A stretch of DNA of 64,000 nucleotides from Eleftheria terrae. Its GTDB lineage: Bacteria; Pseudomonadota; Gammaproteobacteria; Burkholderiales; Burkholderiaceae_C. The stretch covers positions 1,798,001 to 1,862,000 of the forward strand of contig NZ_CP106951.1 of NCBI RefSeq assembly GCF_030419005.1, given 5' to 3'. Each line of letters opens with the position of its first letter. The first letter of the stretch is position 1. Below the pieces are notes generated by a model. That model was not told where the DNA came from and did not search any database. It was given only the letters and a program-made list of their open reading frames with translations. This document shows positions 27,079 through 36,758 of the stretch, piece after piece. Made by a program: the position numbers and the translations under genes.

Positions 27079-28005
27079 ATGCAGCCGCCTCCCTCTGCCA
27101 GCTACCTCGCCCGCCGGCCGCACCAGCCGGTCTTCCGGCCCGTGCGCGGCCTGCGCTACCACCTGCGCTGCTGGGGCGACGCCTCGCAGGCCGGTCCCGA
27201 CCGGCCGCCGCTGGTGCTCCTGCACGGCTGGATGGATGTCTCCGCCTCCTTCCAGTTCATGGTCGACGCGCTGCAGCAGCCACGCTACGTCCTGGCGCCC
27301 GACTGGCGCGGTTTCGGGCTCACCGAACGCCCAGGCACCGACACCTACTGGTTCCCCGACTACCTGGCCGACCTCGAAGCACTGCTCGACGCGCTGCTGC
27401 CCGGCCAGCCCGTGGACCTGCTCGGCCACAGCATGGGCGGCAACGTCGCGATGCTCTATGCCGGCATCCGGCCGCAGCGCGTGAGGCGCCTGATCAACCT
27501 GGAAGGCTTCGGCCTGCCCGACACCACCGCCGACGACGCACCGCGCCGCTATGCCCGCTGGCTGGACGAGCTGAAATCCCCGGCCGAGCTGCGCGGCTAC
27601 GACAGCCCGGCCGCGGTGGCCGAGCGCCTGCGCCGCAACAACCCGCTGCTGCGCGCCGACTTCGCCGAATGGCTGGCGCCCCATTGGGCGCAGCCGGACG
27701 AAGCCGGGCAATGGCAGATCCTCGGCGACCCGGCGCACAAGCGCGCCAACCCGGTGCTCTACCGCAAGGAAGAGGCGCTGGCCTGCTGGCGCCGCATCGC
27801 GGCCCCCGTGCTGTGGGTGGAAGGCGACCGCACCGACGTGGCCCGGTTCTGGGGCGACCGCTACCCGCGCAGCGACTTCGAAGCCCGCCTGGCGCAGGTG
27901 CCGCGGCTGCAACGCCAGGTGCTTTCGCCGGCCGGCCATATGCTGCACCACGACCAGCCCGAAGCACTGGCCGCCCGCATCGAGGTTTTCCTGAACGCCC
28001 CTTGA
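27079..28005 (+). CDS. alpha/beta-hydrolase fold protein
   Basis: A 308-residue hydrolase. The oxyanion-hole strand is PLVLLHGWMDVSASFQFMVD, the nucleophile elbow LLGHSMGGNVAMLYAG (Ser about 117), with a family Asp in LWVEGDRTDVARFWGD and the catalytic His in AGHMLHHDQPEALAARIE. The sequence resembles epoxide-hydrolase/lipase-like proteins common next to prfB in Burkholderiales; the substrate is unknown. Start choice: the ATG at MQPPPSASYL; a GTG 17 codons upstream is also open but begins with a Pro/Ala-rich segment. Neither has a clear ribosome binding site. Confidence 0.85.
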   Translation: MQPPPSASYLARRPHQPVFRPVRGLRYHLRCWGDASQAGPDRPPLVLLHGWMDVSASFQFMVDALQQPRYVLAPDWRGFGLTERPGTDTYWFPDYLADLEALLDALLPGQPVDLLGHSMGGNVAMLYAGIRPQRVRRLINLEGFGLPDTTADDAPRRYARWLDELKSPAELRGYDSPAAVAERLRRNNPLLRADFAEWLAPHWAQPDEAGQWQILGDPAHKRANPVLYRKEEALACWRRIAAPVLWVEGDRTDVARFWGDRYPRSDFEARLAQVPRLQRQVLSPAGHMLHHDQPEALAARIEVFLNAP

Positions 28006-28063
28006 GCCGGAGTGCCGGCGCTGCGTGAGAAAATCCCCTGTTTTCAGAAGGACACGAGACATC

Positions 28064-29168
28064 ATGGACGCAGAACGCATCAACACCCTCGGCAACACGC
28101 TCGAAGACCTGACTCGGCGCACCGCCGAGCTTCGGAGGTATCTTTGACTGGGAGACCAAGTCCCACCGCCTGAGCGAGGTCAACGCGGCCCTCGAAGATC
28201 CCACCGTCTGGAACGATCCCAAGCACGCGCAGGAACTCGGCCGCGAGAAGAAGGCCCTCGAAGGCGTGGTGCTGACCATCAGCCGCCTGGAATCCGAGCT
28301 GTCCGACAACAGCGAGCTGTTCGAGCTCTCCAAGGCCGATGACGACCTGGCCGGCCTGGAAGCCATTGAAGGCGAAGTAAGCAGCCTGACGGCCGAGCTC
28401 GAGCAGCTCGAGTTCCGCCGCATGTTCAGCAACCCGGCCGATCCGAACAACTGCTTCATCGACATCCAGGCCGGCGCGGGTGGCACCGAGGCCTGCGACT
28501 GGGCCAGCATGCTGCTGCGCCAGTACCTGCGCTACTGCGAGCGCAAGGGCTTCAAGACGGAGGTGATGGAAGAGTCCGAAGGCGACGTGGCCGGCATCAA
28601 GAGCGCCACCATCAAGGTGGAAGGCGAATACGCCTTTGGCTACCTGCGCAGCGAGACCGGCGTGCACCGCCTGGTGCGCAAGAGTCCGTTCGATTCCTCG
28701 GGCGGGCGGCACACCTCCTTCGCCAGCGTGTTCGTGTACCCTGAGGTGGACGACTCGATCGAGATCGAGATCAACCCCGCCGACGTGCGCACCGACACCT
28801 TCCGCGCGTCGGGCGCCGGCGGCCAGCACATCAACAAGACCGACTCCGCGGTGCGGCTGACCCACATCCCCAGCGGCATCGTGGTGCAGTGCCAGAACGA
28901 CCGTTCCCAGCACCGCAACCGCGACGAGGCGTGGCAGATGCTGCGCTCGCGCCTGTACGAGCATGAGATGCGCAAGCGCATGGCCGAGCAGCAGAAGCTG
29001 GAGGACAGCAAGACCGACGTCGGCTGGGGCCACCAGATCCGCTCCTATGTGCTGGACCAGAGCCGTATCAAGGACCTGCGCACGAACGTCGAGATCTCCA
29101 ACACCCAGAAGGTGCTGGATGGCGACCTCGACTCTTTCATCGAAGCCAGCCTCAAGCAAGGCATCTGA
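28064..29168 (+). CDS. prfB: peptide chain release factor 2 (programmed +1 frameshift)
   Basis: The gene is read in two frames: 27 codons from the ATG to CTT, then a +1 shift past the first T of TGA into GAC, giving 367 residues, the normal RF2 length. RF2 releases the peptide at UGA and UAA. The domain-3 catalytic motif is in [20 protein letters not shown] (GGQ), the UGA/UAA-recognising tripeptide in [13 protein letters not shown] (SPF). The coiled-coil N-terminal domain lies in the first 110 residues. The frame change is not damage: the sequence before the stop is the canonical frameshift site (separate entry). Expression is autoregulated by RF2 level. Confidence 0.96.
28133..28148 (+). promoter_or_regulatory. 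prfB: prfB programmed frameshift site with internal Shine-Dalgarno
   Basis: CGGAGGTATCTTTGAC contains the two required parts: a Shine-Dalgarno-like GGAGGT a few bases upstream and the slippery CTT followed by an in-frame TGA and C. When RF2 is scarce the ribosome slips +1 from CTT to TTT and reads GAC. This is the conserved autoregulation of RF2. Confidence 0.95.
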
Positions 29169-29219
29169 ACCGCCGGGCCGCCCCACCCCGGCAGCCCGCA
29201 ACCCGAGAAAGCGAACACC

Positions 29220-31892
29220 ATGCGTGAAGGCACCGCCGCCGTGACCCGCCGCGAGGACTACGCCCCGCCGGCCTACTGGATCAAGACCGTCGACCTGACG
29301 TTCGACCTCGACCCGGCCAAGACGCTGGTCGTCAACCGGATGACGATAGAGCGCAATGCCGACCACCCTGGCCAGCCCCTGCGGCTGGACGGCGAAGACC
29401 TGAACCTGACCCGGGTGCTGGTCAACGGCGAGTCGGTCTCCTTCCGCGTGGAGAACCAGCAGCTGGTGCTGGAGAACCTGCCGCAGGAGCCGTTCACCCT
29501 GGAAGTGCGCACCACCTGCGCGCCGGAGAAGAACACCCGGCTGTCGGGCCTGTACACCTCCAACGGCGGTTTCTTCACCCAGTGCGAGGCGCAGGGCTTC
29601 CGTCGCATCACCTATTTCCTGGACCGCCCGGACGTGATGGCGGTCTACACCGTCACGCTCAAGGGCGACAAGGCCCGCTTCCCGGTGCTGCTGTCCAATG
29701 GCAACCTGGTGGAGCAAGGCGAGCTGGAAGGCGGCAAGCACTACGCGAAGTGGAACGATCCCTTCCCGAAGCCGTCCTACCTGTTCGCACTGGTCGCGGC
29801 CAACCTGGTGTGCCGCGAGCAGAAGATCCGCTCGCGCGCCGGGCGCGACCACTTGCTGCAGGTGTATGTGCGCGCTGGCGACCTCGACAAGACCGAGCAC
29901 GCCATGCGTTCGCTCATCGCGTCGGTGGCCTGGGACGAAGCCCGCTTCGGCCTCTCGCTCGACCTGGACCGCTTCATGATCGTCGCCGTCAGCGACTTCA
30001 ACATGGGCGCGATGGAGAACAAGGGCCTCAACATCTTCAACACGAAGTATGTGCTGGCCAACCCCGCCACCGCGACCGACGCTGATTTCTCCGGCATCGA
30101 GAGCGTGGTGGGCCACGAGTACTTCCACAACTGGAGCGGCAACCGCGTCACCTGCCGCGACTGGTTCCAGCTCAGCCTGAAGGAAGGCCTGACCGTCTTC
30201 CGCGACCAGGAGTTCAGCCAGGACCTGTCCGGCTCGCCCAGCGCCCGTGCGGTCAAGCGCATCGACGACGTGCGCACGCTGCGCCAGCACCAGTTCCCGG
30301 AAGACGCAGGCCCGATGGCCCACCCGGTGCGGCCCGACAGCTATGTGGCGATCGACAACTTCTACACCGCCACCGTCTACGACAAGGGTGCCGAGGTCGT
30401 GCGCATGATGCAAACCCTGGTGGGCCGCGACGGCTTCGCCAAGGGCATGACGCTGTACTTCCAGCGCCACGACGGCCAGGCGGTGACCTGCGACGACTTC
30501 GCGCAGGCGATTGCCGATGCCAACCCCGGCAGCGCGCTGGCGCAGAAGCTGGAGCCTTTCAAGCGCTGGTACAGCCAGTCGGGCACGCCGCGGGTGAGCG
30601 CACGCGGCCACTACAACGCCGAGCTGCGCACCTGGCGGCTGGAGCTGAGCCAGCATTGCCCGCCCACCCCGGGGCAGGCCGACAAGCAGCCCTTCGTGAT
30701 CCCGGTGGCCCTGGGCCTGGTGGGCCGCGACGGCACGCCGCTGCCGCTGCAGCTGGTGGGCGAGGCGGCACCGGCCGGCACAGAGCGGGTGCTGGTGCTG
30801 AGCGAGGCGACGCAGCATTTCGAGTTCATCCACCTCGACAGCGAGCCGGTGCCTTCGCTGCTGCGCGGCTTCTCGGCGCCGGTGGTGCTCGAAGACACGC
30901 TGAGCGATGCCGACCTGCTGGTGCTGCTGGCGCACGACGCCGACCCCTTCAACCGCTGGGAAGCCGCGCAGCGCCTGGGCCTGAACCGACTGCTCACGGC
31001 CATCAAGGGCGACGGCCGCATCGAGCTGGACGCGCCCTTGCGCGACGCCATGCGCAATGTGCTGCACCACCCCGCGCTGGACGCCGCCTTCAAGGACCTG
31101 CTGCTGACGCTGCCCGGCGAGAGCTACATTGCCGAGCAGCTGCAGGAGGTCGATCCGCAGCGCATCCATGCCGTGCGCGAATCGCTGCGCCTGCAACTGG
31201 CGCTGGCGCTGCGCGAGGACTGGGAAGCCGCCTTCACGGCCTCCCAGGTGGAAGGCGGCTACTCGCCCGATCCGGTGTCCGCCGGCAAGCGCTCGCTGGC
31301 CAACCTGGCCCTGGCCAACCTGTGCCTGGCCGCCACGAGCGAATCGACCACGGTGTGGCCCGGCAAGGCGTACCAGCGCTTCAAGGACGCCAACAACATG
31401 ACCGACCGCATCGGTGCACTGGGCGCGCTGGTGGGCGCGCACCACGAGCTGGCCGAGCCGGCGCTGCAGCGCTTCCATGCATTGTTCCGCGAGGAAGCGC
31501 TGGTGATCGACAAGTGGTTTGCGCTGCAGGCCTCCGCCCCCGAGAAGGACGGCAAGGTGTTTGCGCGGGCGCGGCAGCTGCTGTCGCACCCCGATTTCTC
31601 GCTGCGCAACCCCAACCGCGCGCGCAGCCTGATCACCGCGCTGTGCTTCAACAACCCGGCCGCCTTCCACCGGCCGGACGCCGCAGGCTACGTGTTCTGG
31701 GCCGAGCGGGTGCTGGAGCTGGACGGCATCAACCCGCAGCTGGCGGCTCGCGTGGCGCGGGCCATGGACCGCTGGAAGCAGCTGGCCGAGCCCTACCGCA
31801 GCGCTGCGCGCGAGGCCATCGCCCGCGTGGCGGCCAAGCCCGAGCTGAGCGACGACACCCGAGAGATCGTCACCCGCGCCCTGGCCGACTGA
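29220..31892 (+). CDS. pepN: aminopeptidase N (M1 family)
   Basis: An 890-residue cytoplasmic zinc aminopeptidase, close to the length of PepN. It begins [20 protein letters not shown]. Substrate recognition motif [11 protein letters not shown] lies near residue 262 and the zinc site [20 protein letters not shown] near 299-318, with the third ligand Glu in [14 protein letters not shown]. The C-terminal helical bowl (about 550-890) includes [15 protein letters not shown] and the typical [20 protein letters not shown]. PepN removes N-terminal residues from peptides during protein turnover. GAGAAAG lies upstream of the ATG. Confidence 0.95.
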   Translation: MREGTAAVTRREDYAPPAYWIKTVDLTFDLDPAKTLVVNRMTIERNADHPGQPLRLDGEDLNLTRVLVNGESVSFRVENQQLVLENLPQEPFTLEVRTTCAPEKNTRLSGLYTSNGGFFTQCEAQGFRRITYFLDRPDVMAVYTVTLKGDKARFPVLLSNGNLVEQGELEGGKHYAKWNDPFPKPSYLFALVAANLVCREQKIRSRAGRDHLLQVYVRAGDLDKTEHAMRSLIASVAWDEARFGLSLDLDRFMIVAVSDFNMGAMENKGLNIFNTKYVLANPATATDADFSGIESVVGHEYFHNWSGNRVTCRDWFQLSLKEGLTVFRDQEFSQDLSGSPSARAVKRIDDVRTLRQHQFPEDAGPMAHPVRPDSYVAIDNFYTATVYDKGAEVVRMMQTLVGRDGFAKGMTLYFQRHDGQAVTCDDFAQAIADANPGSALAQKLEPFKRWYSQSGTPRVSARGHYNAELRTWRLELSQHCPPTPGQADKQPFVIPVALGLVGRDGTPLPLQLVGEAAPAGTERVLVLSEATQHFEFIHLDSEPVPSLLRGFSAPVVLEDTLSDADLLVLLAHDADPFNRWEAAQRLGLNRLLTAIKGDGRIELDAPLRDAMRNVLHHPALDAAFKDLLLTLPGESYIAEQLQEVDPQRIHAVRESLRLQLALALREDWEAAFTASQVEGGYSPDPVSAGKRSLANLALANLCLAATSESTTVWPGKAYQRFKDANNMTDRIGALGALVGAHHELAEPALQRFHALFREEALVIDKWFALQASAPEKDGKVFARARQLLSHPDFSLRNPNRARSLITALCFNNPAAFHRPDAAGYVFWAERVLELDGINPQLAARVARAMDRWKQLAEPYRSAAREAIARVAAKPELSDDTREIVTRALAD

Positions 31893-31959
31893 GCCGGGAC
31901 GGGCGCGCACGGCAACAGGCCGAACAACAACGATTCATTTCACTTTGGGAGCTCACCGC

Positions 31960-32991
31960 ATGACCCACAAACGAGTCAGCCTCACGCAATACCTTGTCGA
32001 ACAGCAGCGCATGCACGGCCACATCCCGGGCCAGCTGCGGCTGCTGATCGAGGTGGTGGCGCGCGCTTGCAAGCGCATCGCCATCAGCGTCAACAAGGGC
32101 GCCCTGGGCGACGTCCTGGGCACTGCCGGCACCGAGAACGTACAAGGCGAAGTGCAGAAGAAGCTGGACGTCATTGCCAACGAGGTGCTGATCGAAGCCA
32201 ACGAATGGGGCGGCCACCTGGCCGCGATGGCTTCGGAGGAGATGGACGGCATCTACGTGGTGCCCAACCGTTTCCCGCAGGGCGAGTACATGCTGCTGTT
32301 CGATCCGCTGGACGGCTCGAGCAACATTGACGTGAACGTCAGCATCGGCACCATCTTCTCGGTGCTGAAGAAGCCCGAGGGCCACACCGGCGTGAGCGAG
32401 GAAGACTTCCTGCAGGCCGGCAGCCAGCAGGCGGCGGCAGGCTATTGCATCTATGGCCCGCAGACGACGCTGGTGCTGACGGTGGGCGACGGCGTGGCGA
32501 TGTTCACGCTGGACCGCGAGCAGGGTTCTTTCGTGCTGACGCAGGATGAAGTGCGCATTCCTGCAGACACGAAGGAATTCGCCATCAACATGAGCAACAT
32601 GCGCCACTGGGCGCCGCCGGTGCGCCGCTACATCGACGAATGCCTGGCCGGCAAGGAAGGCCCGCGCGGCAAGGACTTCAACATGCGCTGGGTGGCGTCG
32701 ATGGTGGCGGACGTGCACCGCATCCTGACCCGCGGCGGCGTGTTCATGTACCCCTGGGACCAGCGCGAGCCGGACAAGCCCGGCAAGCTGCGCCTGCTGT
32801 ACGAAGCGAACCCGATGAGCTTCCTGGTGGAGCAGGCTGGCGGTGCTGCGACGAACGGGATGCAGCGCATCCTGGACGTGAAGCCCGGCAAGCTGCACGA
32901 GCGGGTGAGCGTGATCCTGGGCTCCAAGAACGAGGTGGAGCGGGTGACGGCCTACCATCGCGAGCATGCGGAGCGCGGTGCGTCGAACTGA
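31960..32991 (+). CDS. fbp: class I fructose-1,6-bisphosphatase
   Basis: A 343-residue gluconeogenic enzyme that dephosphorylates fructose 1,6-bisphosphate. Metal-binding elements appear in order: [13 protein letters not shown] (about 95), [20 protein letters not shown] (about 115-134), then substrate-binding [20 protein letters not shown] and the late [20 protein letters not shown]. Length and motifs match class I FBPases. GGGAG is placed about 10 bases before the chosen ATG ([12 protein letters not shown]). The gene follows pepN after about 70 bases and may share its transcript. Confidence 0.95.
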   Translation: MTHKRVSLTQYLVEQQRMHGHIPGQLRLLIEVVARACKRIAISVNKGALGDVLGTAGTENVQGEVQKKLDVIANEVLIEANEWGGHLAAMASEEMDGIYVVPNRFPQGEYMLLFDPLDGSSNIDVNVSIGTIFSVLKKPEGHTGVSEEDFLQAGSQQAAAGYCIYGPQTTLVLTVGDGVAMFTLDREQGSFVLTQDEVRIPADTKEFAINMSNMRHWAPPVRRYIDECLAGKEGPRGKDFNMRWVASMVADVHRILTRGGVFMYPWDQREPDKPGKLRLLYEANPMSFLVEQAGGAATNGMQRILDVKPGKLHERVSVILGSKNEVERVTAYHREHAERGASN

Positions 32992-33024
32992 GCACGAAGC
33001 GCGGCGGCTGAATTGCTCGGCCGC

Positions 33025-33054
33025 TTGCTGAAGCGGGAAATCTGCTGCTAGAAT
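33025..33054 (+). promoter_or_regulatory. sigma-70-type promoter of tRNA-Thr
   Basis: A -35 TTGCTG (33025-33030) and a -10 TAGAAT (33049-33054) are separated by 18 bases. The -10 ends 12 bases before the mature 5' end of the tRNA, so transcription would begin just upstream of it. Confidence 0.7.
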
Positions 33055-33066
33055 CTCGCTTTCTTT

Positions 33067-33142
33067 GCCGGTGTAGCTCAGTTGGTAGAGCAGCGCATTC
33101 GTAATGCGAAGGTCGGGAGTTCGACTCTCTTCACCGGCACCA
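33067..33142 (+). tRNA. tRNA-Thr (anticodon CGT)
   Basis: A complete 76-nt cloverleaf with CCA encoded. The acceptor stem is GCCGGTG with CACCGGC. The D-arm starts TAGCTCAGTTGGTAGAGC. The anticodon loop TTCGTAA shows CGT at 33100-33102. The T-arm has TTCGACT in the loop, and two G-T wobbles in its stem. It resembles E. coli tRNA-Thr(CGU) through the D and anticodon arms. The 3' side is followed at once by the terminator and a repeat that flanks an accessory module. Confidence 0.95.
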
Positions 33143-33150
33143 AGACACAA

Positions 33151-33178
33151 CGCCCAACCGCTCTCGGTTGGGCGTTTT
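33151..33178 (+). terminator. rho-independent terminator of tRNA-Thr
   Basis: A 10-bp perfect stem (CGCCCAACCG with CGGTTGGGCG) around a CTCT loop, then TTTT. It lies nine bases after the tRNA CCA end and is also the first part of the 233-bp direct repeat. Confidence 0.85.
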
Positions 33179-33383
33179 GCTTTGGGCGTTTCCCGCAACG
33201 GCGCGGGGTTCCGGGCCATTCTGCGTAGGCCACGCCCGCGCCCTTCCCGGCCGTTTTTGCCCAAGTTGGACTCTCTTTTCCTCTCTCTTCTCAAAAAAGT
33301 AGGGTAAATCTTTGCGCCTGGCCTACGCAGAAGTCCTTTGCTGACGCGGACTTACGCGAAGGCCACAGATTGCGGTTTTCCAT
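33151..33383 (+). repeat. direct repeat copy A (233 bp) flanking the XRE/ImmA module
   Basis: This copy starts with the tRNA-Thr terminator. It aligns without net insertion or deletion to 35400-35632, with a constant offset of 2,249 bases. The two agree in CAACCGCTCTCGGTTGGGCG at the left end, in a 23-base identical stretch near the right end (containing GGCCTACGCAGAAGTCC) and in GCGGTTTTCCA at the end; the middle is diverged. Copy A also contains an 11-bp inverted repeat, CTGCGTAGGCC (33221) and GGCCTACGCAG (33320), about 90 bases apart. No gene is present between 33179 and 33565 apart from this copy and the promoter of the next gene. Confidence 0.8.
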
Positions 33384-33565
33384 GCCGACTGGCCAGCACG
33401 GGAACAGTGAACACCTACATTGGGCACTGTTGGACGCCAAGCTACGATGCGGAATCCCTGCTCCACCACGGCACTGGAATAGAAACTGGAATATTTTTAC
33501 GTGCCTTTTGTTGTTCTGTGCTAGCATCGCGTCGCCCAGCATCTCACTGTCCTGCGGAACGCCAC

Positions 33566-34168
33566 ATGCTTGTCCTTGCCCCTGACGAACCTCAACGCAT
33601 CGCCAGCCCCTATTTCAGCGAGCTTGTAGCGGTGGTCAATGCCGCATGGGCCGACTGGATGTCCTCCGGCTACCCAGCCCAGATGCAGCACAAGCGATTT
33701 CGTGCTGCATTCGTGTGGAACCAACTGCTCACGCATGCAAAGCGGCGGTTCGACGGGAGACAGGACGTCCGCGTAGAGGTCATAAAAAACTGGGAAGGCC
33801 TCTTGCTGCACGACTCCATTTTTATCCGATTCAAACTTGGGTACGATGACCTCTTGTCGCGCAACTACCCTACTCAGTCGGCGTTGGATTTTCACGACCA
33901 GGAACTCGATTTGTTTGGTAGCGGAATCACCCGCCTCGAATTGATCTACGTTTTGAACGACCTTGGCACAGAGATTCAACGGATTGCGTTGATTCAGCGA
34001 CACAAAAACTCCGTCGCATGGGCAATCGACTTGCTCGGCAAGGAAGACGAAACTCAAAAGGTCATTGATCTTCCTGCTGTCGTCCGTCAAGGTTCTCCTG
34101 CAGAACGCATTATTAAGCCGAAGTCTGGCAATCAAAATGAACGTCTTGAGCCCAATAGCGGTTCGTGA
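33566..34168 (+). CDS. unknown 200-aa protein paired with the XRE/ImmA gene
   Basis: I do not recognise a catalytic family. The 200-residue protein has no signal peptide or membrane segment. Its best-ordered part is residues 85-165: FIRFKLGYDDLLSRNYPTQS, then LDFHDQELDLFGSGITRLEL, then YVLNDLGTEIQRIALI, with a closing SVAWAIDLLG. I have an impression that similar proteins occur upstream of XRE/ImmA genes elsewhere, which would fit a toxin-antitoxin-like pair, but I cannot verify this. The 3' end overlaps the XRE/ImmA gene by 32 bases, so they are coupled. GC content is visibly below that of the flanking chromosome, a sign of transfer. An ATG following ACGCCAC was chosen; the frame upstream falls in the repeat. 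Confidence 0.7.
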   Translation: MLVLAPDEPQRIASPYFSELVAVVNAAWADWMSSGYPAQMQHKRFRAAFVWNQLLTHAKRRFDGRQDVRVEVIKNWEGLLLHDSIFIRFKLGYDDLLSRNYPTQSALDFHDQELDLFGSGITRLELIYVLNDLGTEIQRIALIQRHKNSVAWAIDLLGKEDETQKVIDLPAVVRQGSPAERIIKPKSGNQNERLEPNSGS

Positions 34169-35234
34169 AGCACTTTTCCGCCCGGAATTACTCGCGTTGA
34201 GAAGGAGAATGCTTGGCCTAAGCCAGATAGAGCTTGCATCGCGGGCAGGCATCTCGCAGGGGACCCTATCCAAGGTCGAGCTTGGCATTAAGGAAGCAAG
34301 TGACGAGCTTCTTCTCAAACTTGCCGAAGCGTTGTTATGTCCTAAAAGCTTCTTCTTTCAAGCCGAGCGCGAGTACGGCCCCCCGATGAGCGCTCACCCC
34401 ATGTTCAGGAAGAAGACGACCGTTGGCTCGAAGGTACTCGACCGGGTCATTGCTGAGTTCAACGTTCGCATTGCACATCTTCGGACATTCCTGGAGTCGG
34501 TTGACTTCTTACCGGAACTACCTCTGCCGCAGTATGACGTGGATGATTTTGGCGGCGATCCAGAAGAAGTTGCGGATGCCGTACGACGTGCTTGGTATGT
34601 GCCTCGCGGACCGATTCGCTCCCTCACCGAATATGTCGAACGTGCCGGTTGTTTAGTAGTCCCGTGCAATATGGAGTCGGCACACATCGACGGCGTGAGC
34701 TATCGGATACCTGGTTTACCACCAATCATTTTTCTTAACAAGGCGCAGCCTGCGGACCGGCTCAGATTTAGCCTTGCCCACGAACTTGGGCACTTGGTTA
34801 TGCATCTTTGCCCACACCCCGAAATGGAGCATCAGGCAGACCAATTCGCAGCGGCGCTGTTGATGCCGCGCGCGGATATTGGCCCTGACGTCAACGGCCT
34901 GACTCTTGAACGAGCCGCCAGCTTGAAGCCTGTGTGGAAAGTTTCAATGGCGGCATTGATTGTTCGCGCCACGACGATTGGAAGACTAGATCCAAACAAG
35001 GCCCAATACCTTTGGCGGGTAATGTCCGCCCGTGGGTATCGACTACGCGAACCGCTTTCCTGTGACTTTCCGGCGGAACAACCGACACTATTCGGAGCGT
35101 TGATTACAAATCTCACAGAAACGATGGGATATACCGAAAACGACCTTGAGAAAGCGCTGCATCTTCAGTACAGCGAGCTATCCGAGATGTACGGACTTAA
35201 ATCGAAGCAGCACGCGCTTCGCCTAGTTCGCTGA
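34137..35234 (+). CDS. XRE-type regulator fused to ImmA/IrrE metallopeptidase
   Basis: A 365-residue two-domain protein. Residues about 15-70 form an XRE helix-turn-helix (LRRRMLGLSQIELASRAGIS, then QGTLSKVELGIKEASDELLL). The C-terminal half is an ImmA/IrrE (COG2856) peptidase with the zinc motif SLAHELGHLVMH (His 215, Glu 216, His 219) and downstream acidic HQADQFAAALLMPR, where Glu/Asp provides the third ligand. In known systems such proteins bind an operator and cleave a repressor or antitoxin. Here it is fused rather than separate, and the upstream 200-aa gene is the natural partner. Relatively AT-rich, with codon use unlike the surrounding housekeeping genes. Confidence 0.9.
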   Translation: MNVLSPIAVREALFRPELLALRRRMLGLSQIELASRAGISQGTLSKVELGIKEASDELLLKLAEALLCPKSFFFQAEREYGPPMSAHPMFRKKTTVGSKVLDRVIAEFNVRIAHLRTFLESVDFLPELPLPQYDVDDFGGDPEEVADAVRRAWYVPRGPIRSLTEYVERAGCLVVPCNMESAHIDGVSYRIPGLPPIIFLNKAQPADRLRFSLAHELGHLVMHLCPHPEMEHQADQFAAALLMPRADIGPDVNGLTLERAASLKPVWKVSMAALIVRATTIGRLDPNKAQYLWRVMSARGYRLREPLSCDFPAEQPTLFGALITNLTETMGYTENDLEKALHLQYSELSEMYGLKSKQHALRLVR

Positions 35235-35399
35235 GTTCGCTCAAGAGGGCTTCGGTGGGAGGCAGGCGCGGTCTGTTTGAAAAGTTCAGGCAGAGCTCCG
35301 AACCGTCCCCGCCCCTGGGGAACAGGATGGCGCAATCGGAGCATTTGGCGCTTATCAAACGCAGCCTAGGCGTGCACCCTCCCCGAGACATGAACACAA
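35235..35399. other. short gap between XRE/ImmA gene and repeat copy B
   Basis: 165 bases, with no recognisable terminator or gene. Together with repeat copy B and the following 130 bases it makes a non-coding stretch of about 530 bases. Confidence 0.4.
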
Positions 35400-35632
35400 T
35401 GCGCAACCGCTCTCGGTTGGGCGTCTCGCTTTGCGCGCTTCCCGCAGAGGTGCGGGGCCTCGGGTCGTTCTCCGTGGGCCACGCCTTCGCCTGTTTTCAC
35501 CCTTATTGCTCCGGATGAACTCGTTTTCCCTCCCTCTTCGCCAAAAAGTGAGGCGACTTCTTAGAGTTGGCCTACGCAGAAGTCCTTTGCGGACAAGGAG
35601 TTACGTAATGGCCACGGAGAGCGGTTTTCCAC
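35400..35632 (+). repeat. direct repeat copy B (233 bp) flanking the XRE/ImmA module
   Basis: The second copy of the repeat that begins at the tRNA-Thr terminator. It keeps the left CAACCGCTCTCGGTTGGGCG hairpin half and the right TGGCCTACGCAGAAGTCCTT block, but the stem's left arm and T-run are changed (GCGTCTCGC), so it is no longer a good terminator. No tRNA precedes it. Divergence in the centre shows an old duplication or two separate arrivals of a tRNA-flanking element. Confidence 0.8.
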
Positions 35633-35765
35633 CATTTTTGCCCGAGCGAGATAAAAAACGGGACGAGATTCGCCCGAGCAGATGCATAGGCAAGCCAGCG
35701 GAGACAAACGGCGCCTTTGACTTCTCCGCAAGCGCTTGGGTGCCGAAGAACGTGGAGTTGGAGGT

Positions 35766-36290
35766 TCAATGCTGGACCAGCCAAACCTCGTGGCTGCCTC
35801 GCCGGTGCATACCAAGGGCGTACAACACCGCCATCCGGTGATGCCCCTCGAGGACGTCGAAGGGACGCGAGTAGCGAAACCCCCATGAGGCAACAAATCC
35901 TCCATCGGCGTTGTCAAAGACTAGCGGCGGAACCGGCCACGTACCCTGTTGCTGAATGAACTGAGCAAGCCGCTTCATCCTGCGACTTTCAACCCCCTGA
36001 AGAAAGTAGTCGCGATACTGAACAACCGTCGGGTGCTCAGCAAGACACGGCAACTCCAGTTCCTTTACTTCAAACGTCGTCAGCCTGAACCTCAAAGAAG
36101 GGAAATTCAATCCCGCATGCTGCTCGATGACACCGCCGTGTTCATAGAACCACTGCAGTATTACTGAATCAGGGAAATTTGGAAGCAGGCGCTGTACGCG
36201 TCGCGCATATGCGACAGGAAGCTCAACGGGCTCATCTAGCCGGCCACGAACTGGTTCGAGTGAGCGAAGCTCTTTCTTCGATAGCCACAT
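35766..36290 (-). CDS. hypothetical protein with ParB/Srx-like EGHHR motif
   Basis: A 174-residue protein I do not recognise as a whole. Near the C-terminus WPVPPLVFDN is followed by RPFDVLEGHHRMAVLYALGM. This pattern (beta strand, short loop, Asp/Glu-Gly-His-x-Arg, helix) is the signature of the ParB/sulfiredoxin fold, which binds or hydrolyses NTPs, or nicks DNA, in its known members. The N-terminal 60 residues are charged and helical (VELPVAYARRVQRLLPNFPD). No neighbour fixes its role; it lies between the XRE/ImmA module and the RHS locus. No ribosome binding site is obvious. Confidence 0.6.
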   Translation of the reverse strand: MWLSKKELRSLEPVRGRLDEPVELPVAYARRVQRLLPNFPDSVILQWFYEHGGVIEQHAGLNFPSLRFRLTTFEVKELELPCLAEHPTVVQYRDYFLQGVESRRMKRLAQFIQQQGTWPVPPLVFDNADGGFVASWGFRYSRPFDVLEGHHRMAVLYALGMHRRGSHEVWLVQH

Positions 36291-36419
36291 CTATGCCACC
36301 CGCCGCATATACTTCAATAACCTTTCCCGCAGCCAAATATGTTCCCGACTGAACGGCCATCGGTCGATTATCTTCCTTAACCGGATCAACGAAGACTCAC
36401 CTCTGCATCGAACGTAATT

Positions 36420-36662
36420 TCACTGCAGAATGCGAGGGACAATAACACAAACCTTAGACACTTTCCAAGCGATCGATCAACTTAGAAGCAACCTCGTCAG
36501 TGACTTTATCCTGCAAGTCCGGATAGCTGGATTAGGCCGTGAATGGAATGCCAACAACAGCCTCGGCGGCCGCACGGCCAGCAACCTCGTGACGTACTCT
36601 CCCGAGATGCCGTAGTGGAAGGTGATGTCGATGCACTCGTGGGACTCCACTTCCCTCACGCT
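36420..36662 (-). pseudogene. decayed small gene remnant
   Basis: Reading leftward, REVESHECIDITFHYGISGEY is open, then a +1 shift gives VAGRAAAEAVVGIPFTA, a stop, and in the same frame SSYPDLQDKVTDEVASKLID. Together they look like one protein of about 85 residues broken by a frameshift and a nonsense mutation. The surrounding 36291-36758 gap (about 470 bases, AT-richer) shows nothing else. The original function is unknown; position beside a toxin-immunity pair would fit an orphan remnant. Confidence 0.35.
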
Positions 36663-36758
36663 GGCACGGCTGGAGGGGAGCAGGTCATCCGGACGTTATA
36701 GACTGTGTGGCATTCACATAGCGGCATCAATTATTCCCTTCACCTGAATGGGTTCTGC

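Noticed and set aside
28080..31910. A 1,276-codon frame on the minus strand across prfB and pepN
   Set aside because: It mirrors two certain housekeeping genes and has the His/Gln/Val/Leu bias of antisense frames in GC-rich DNA.
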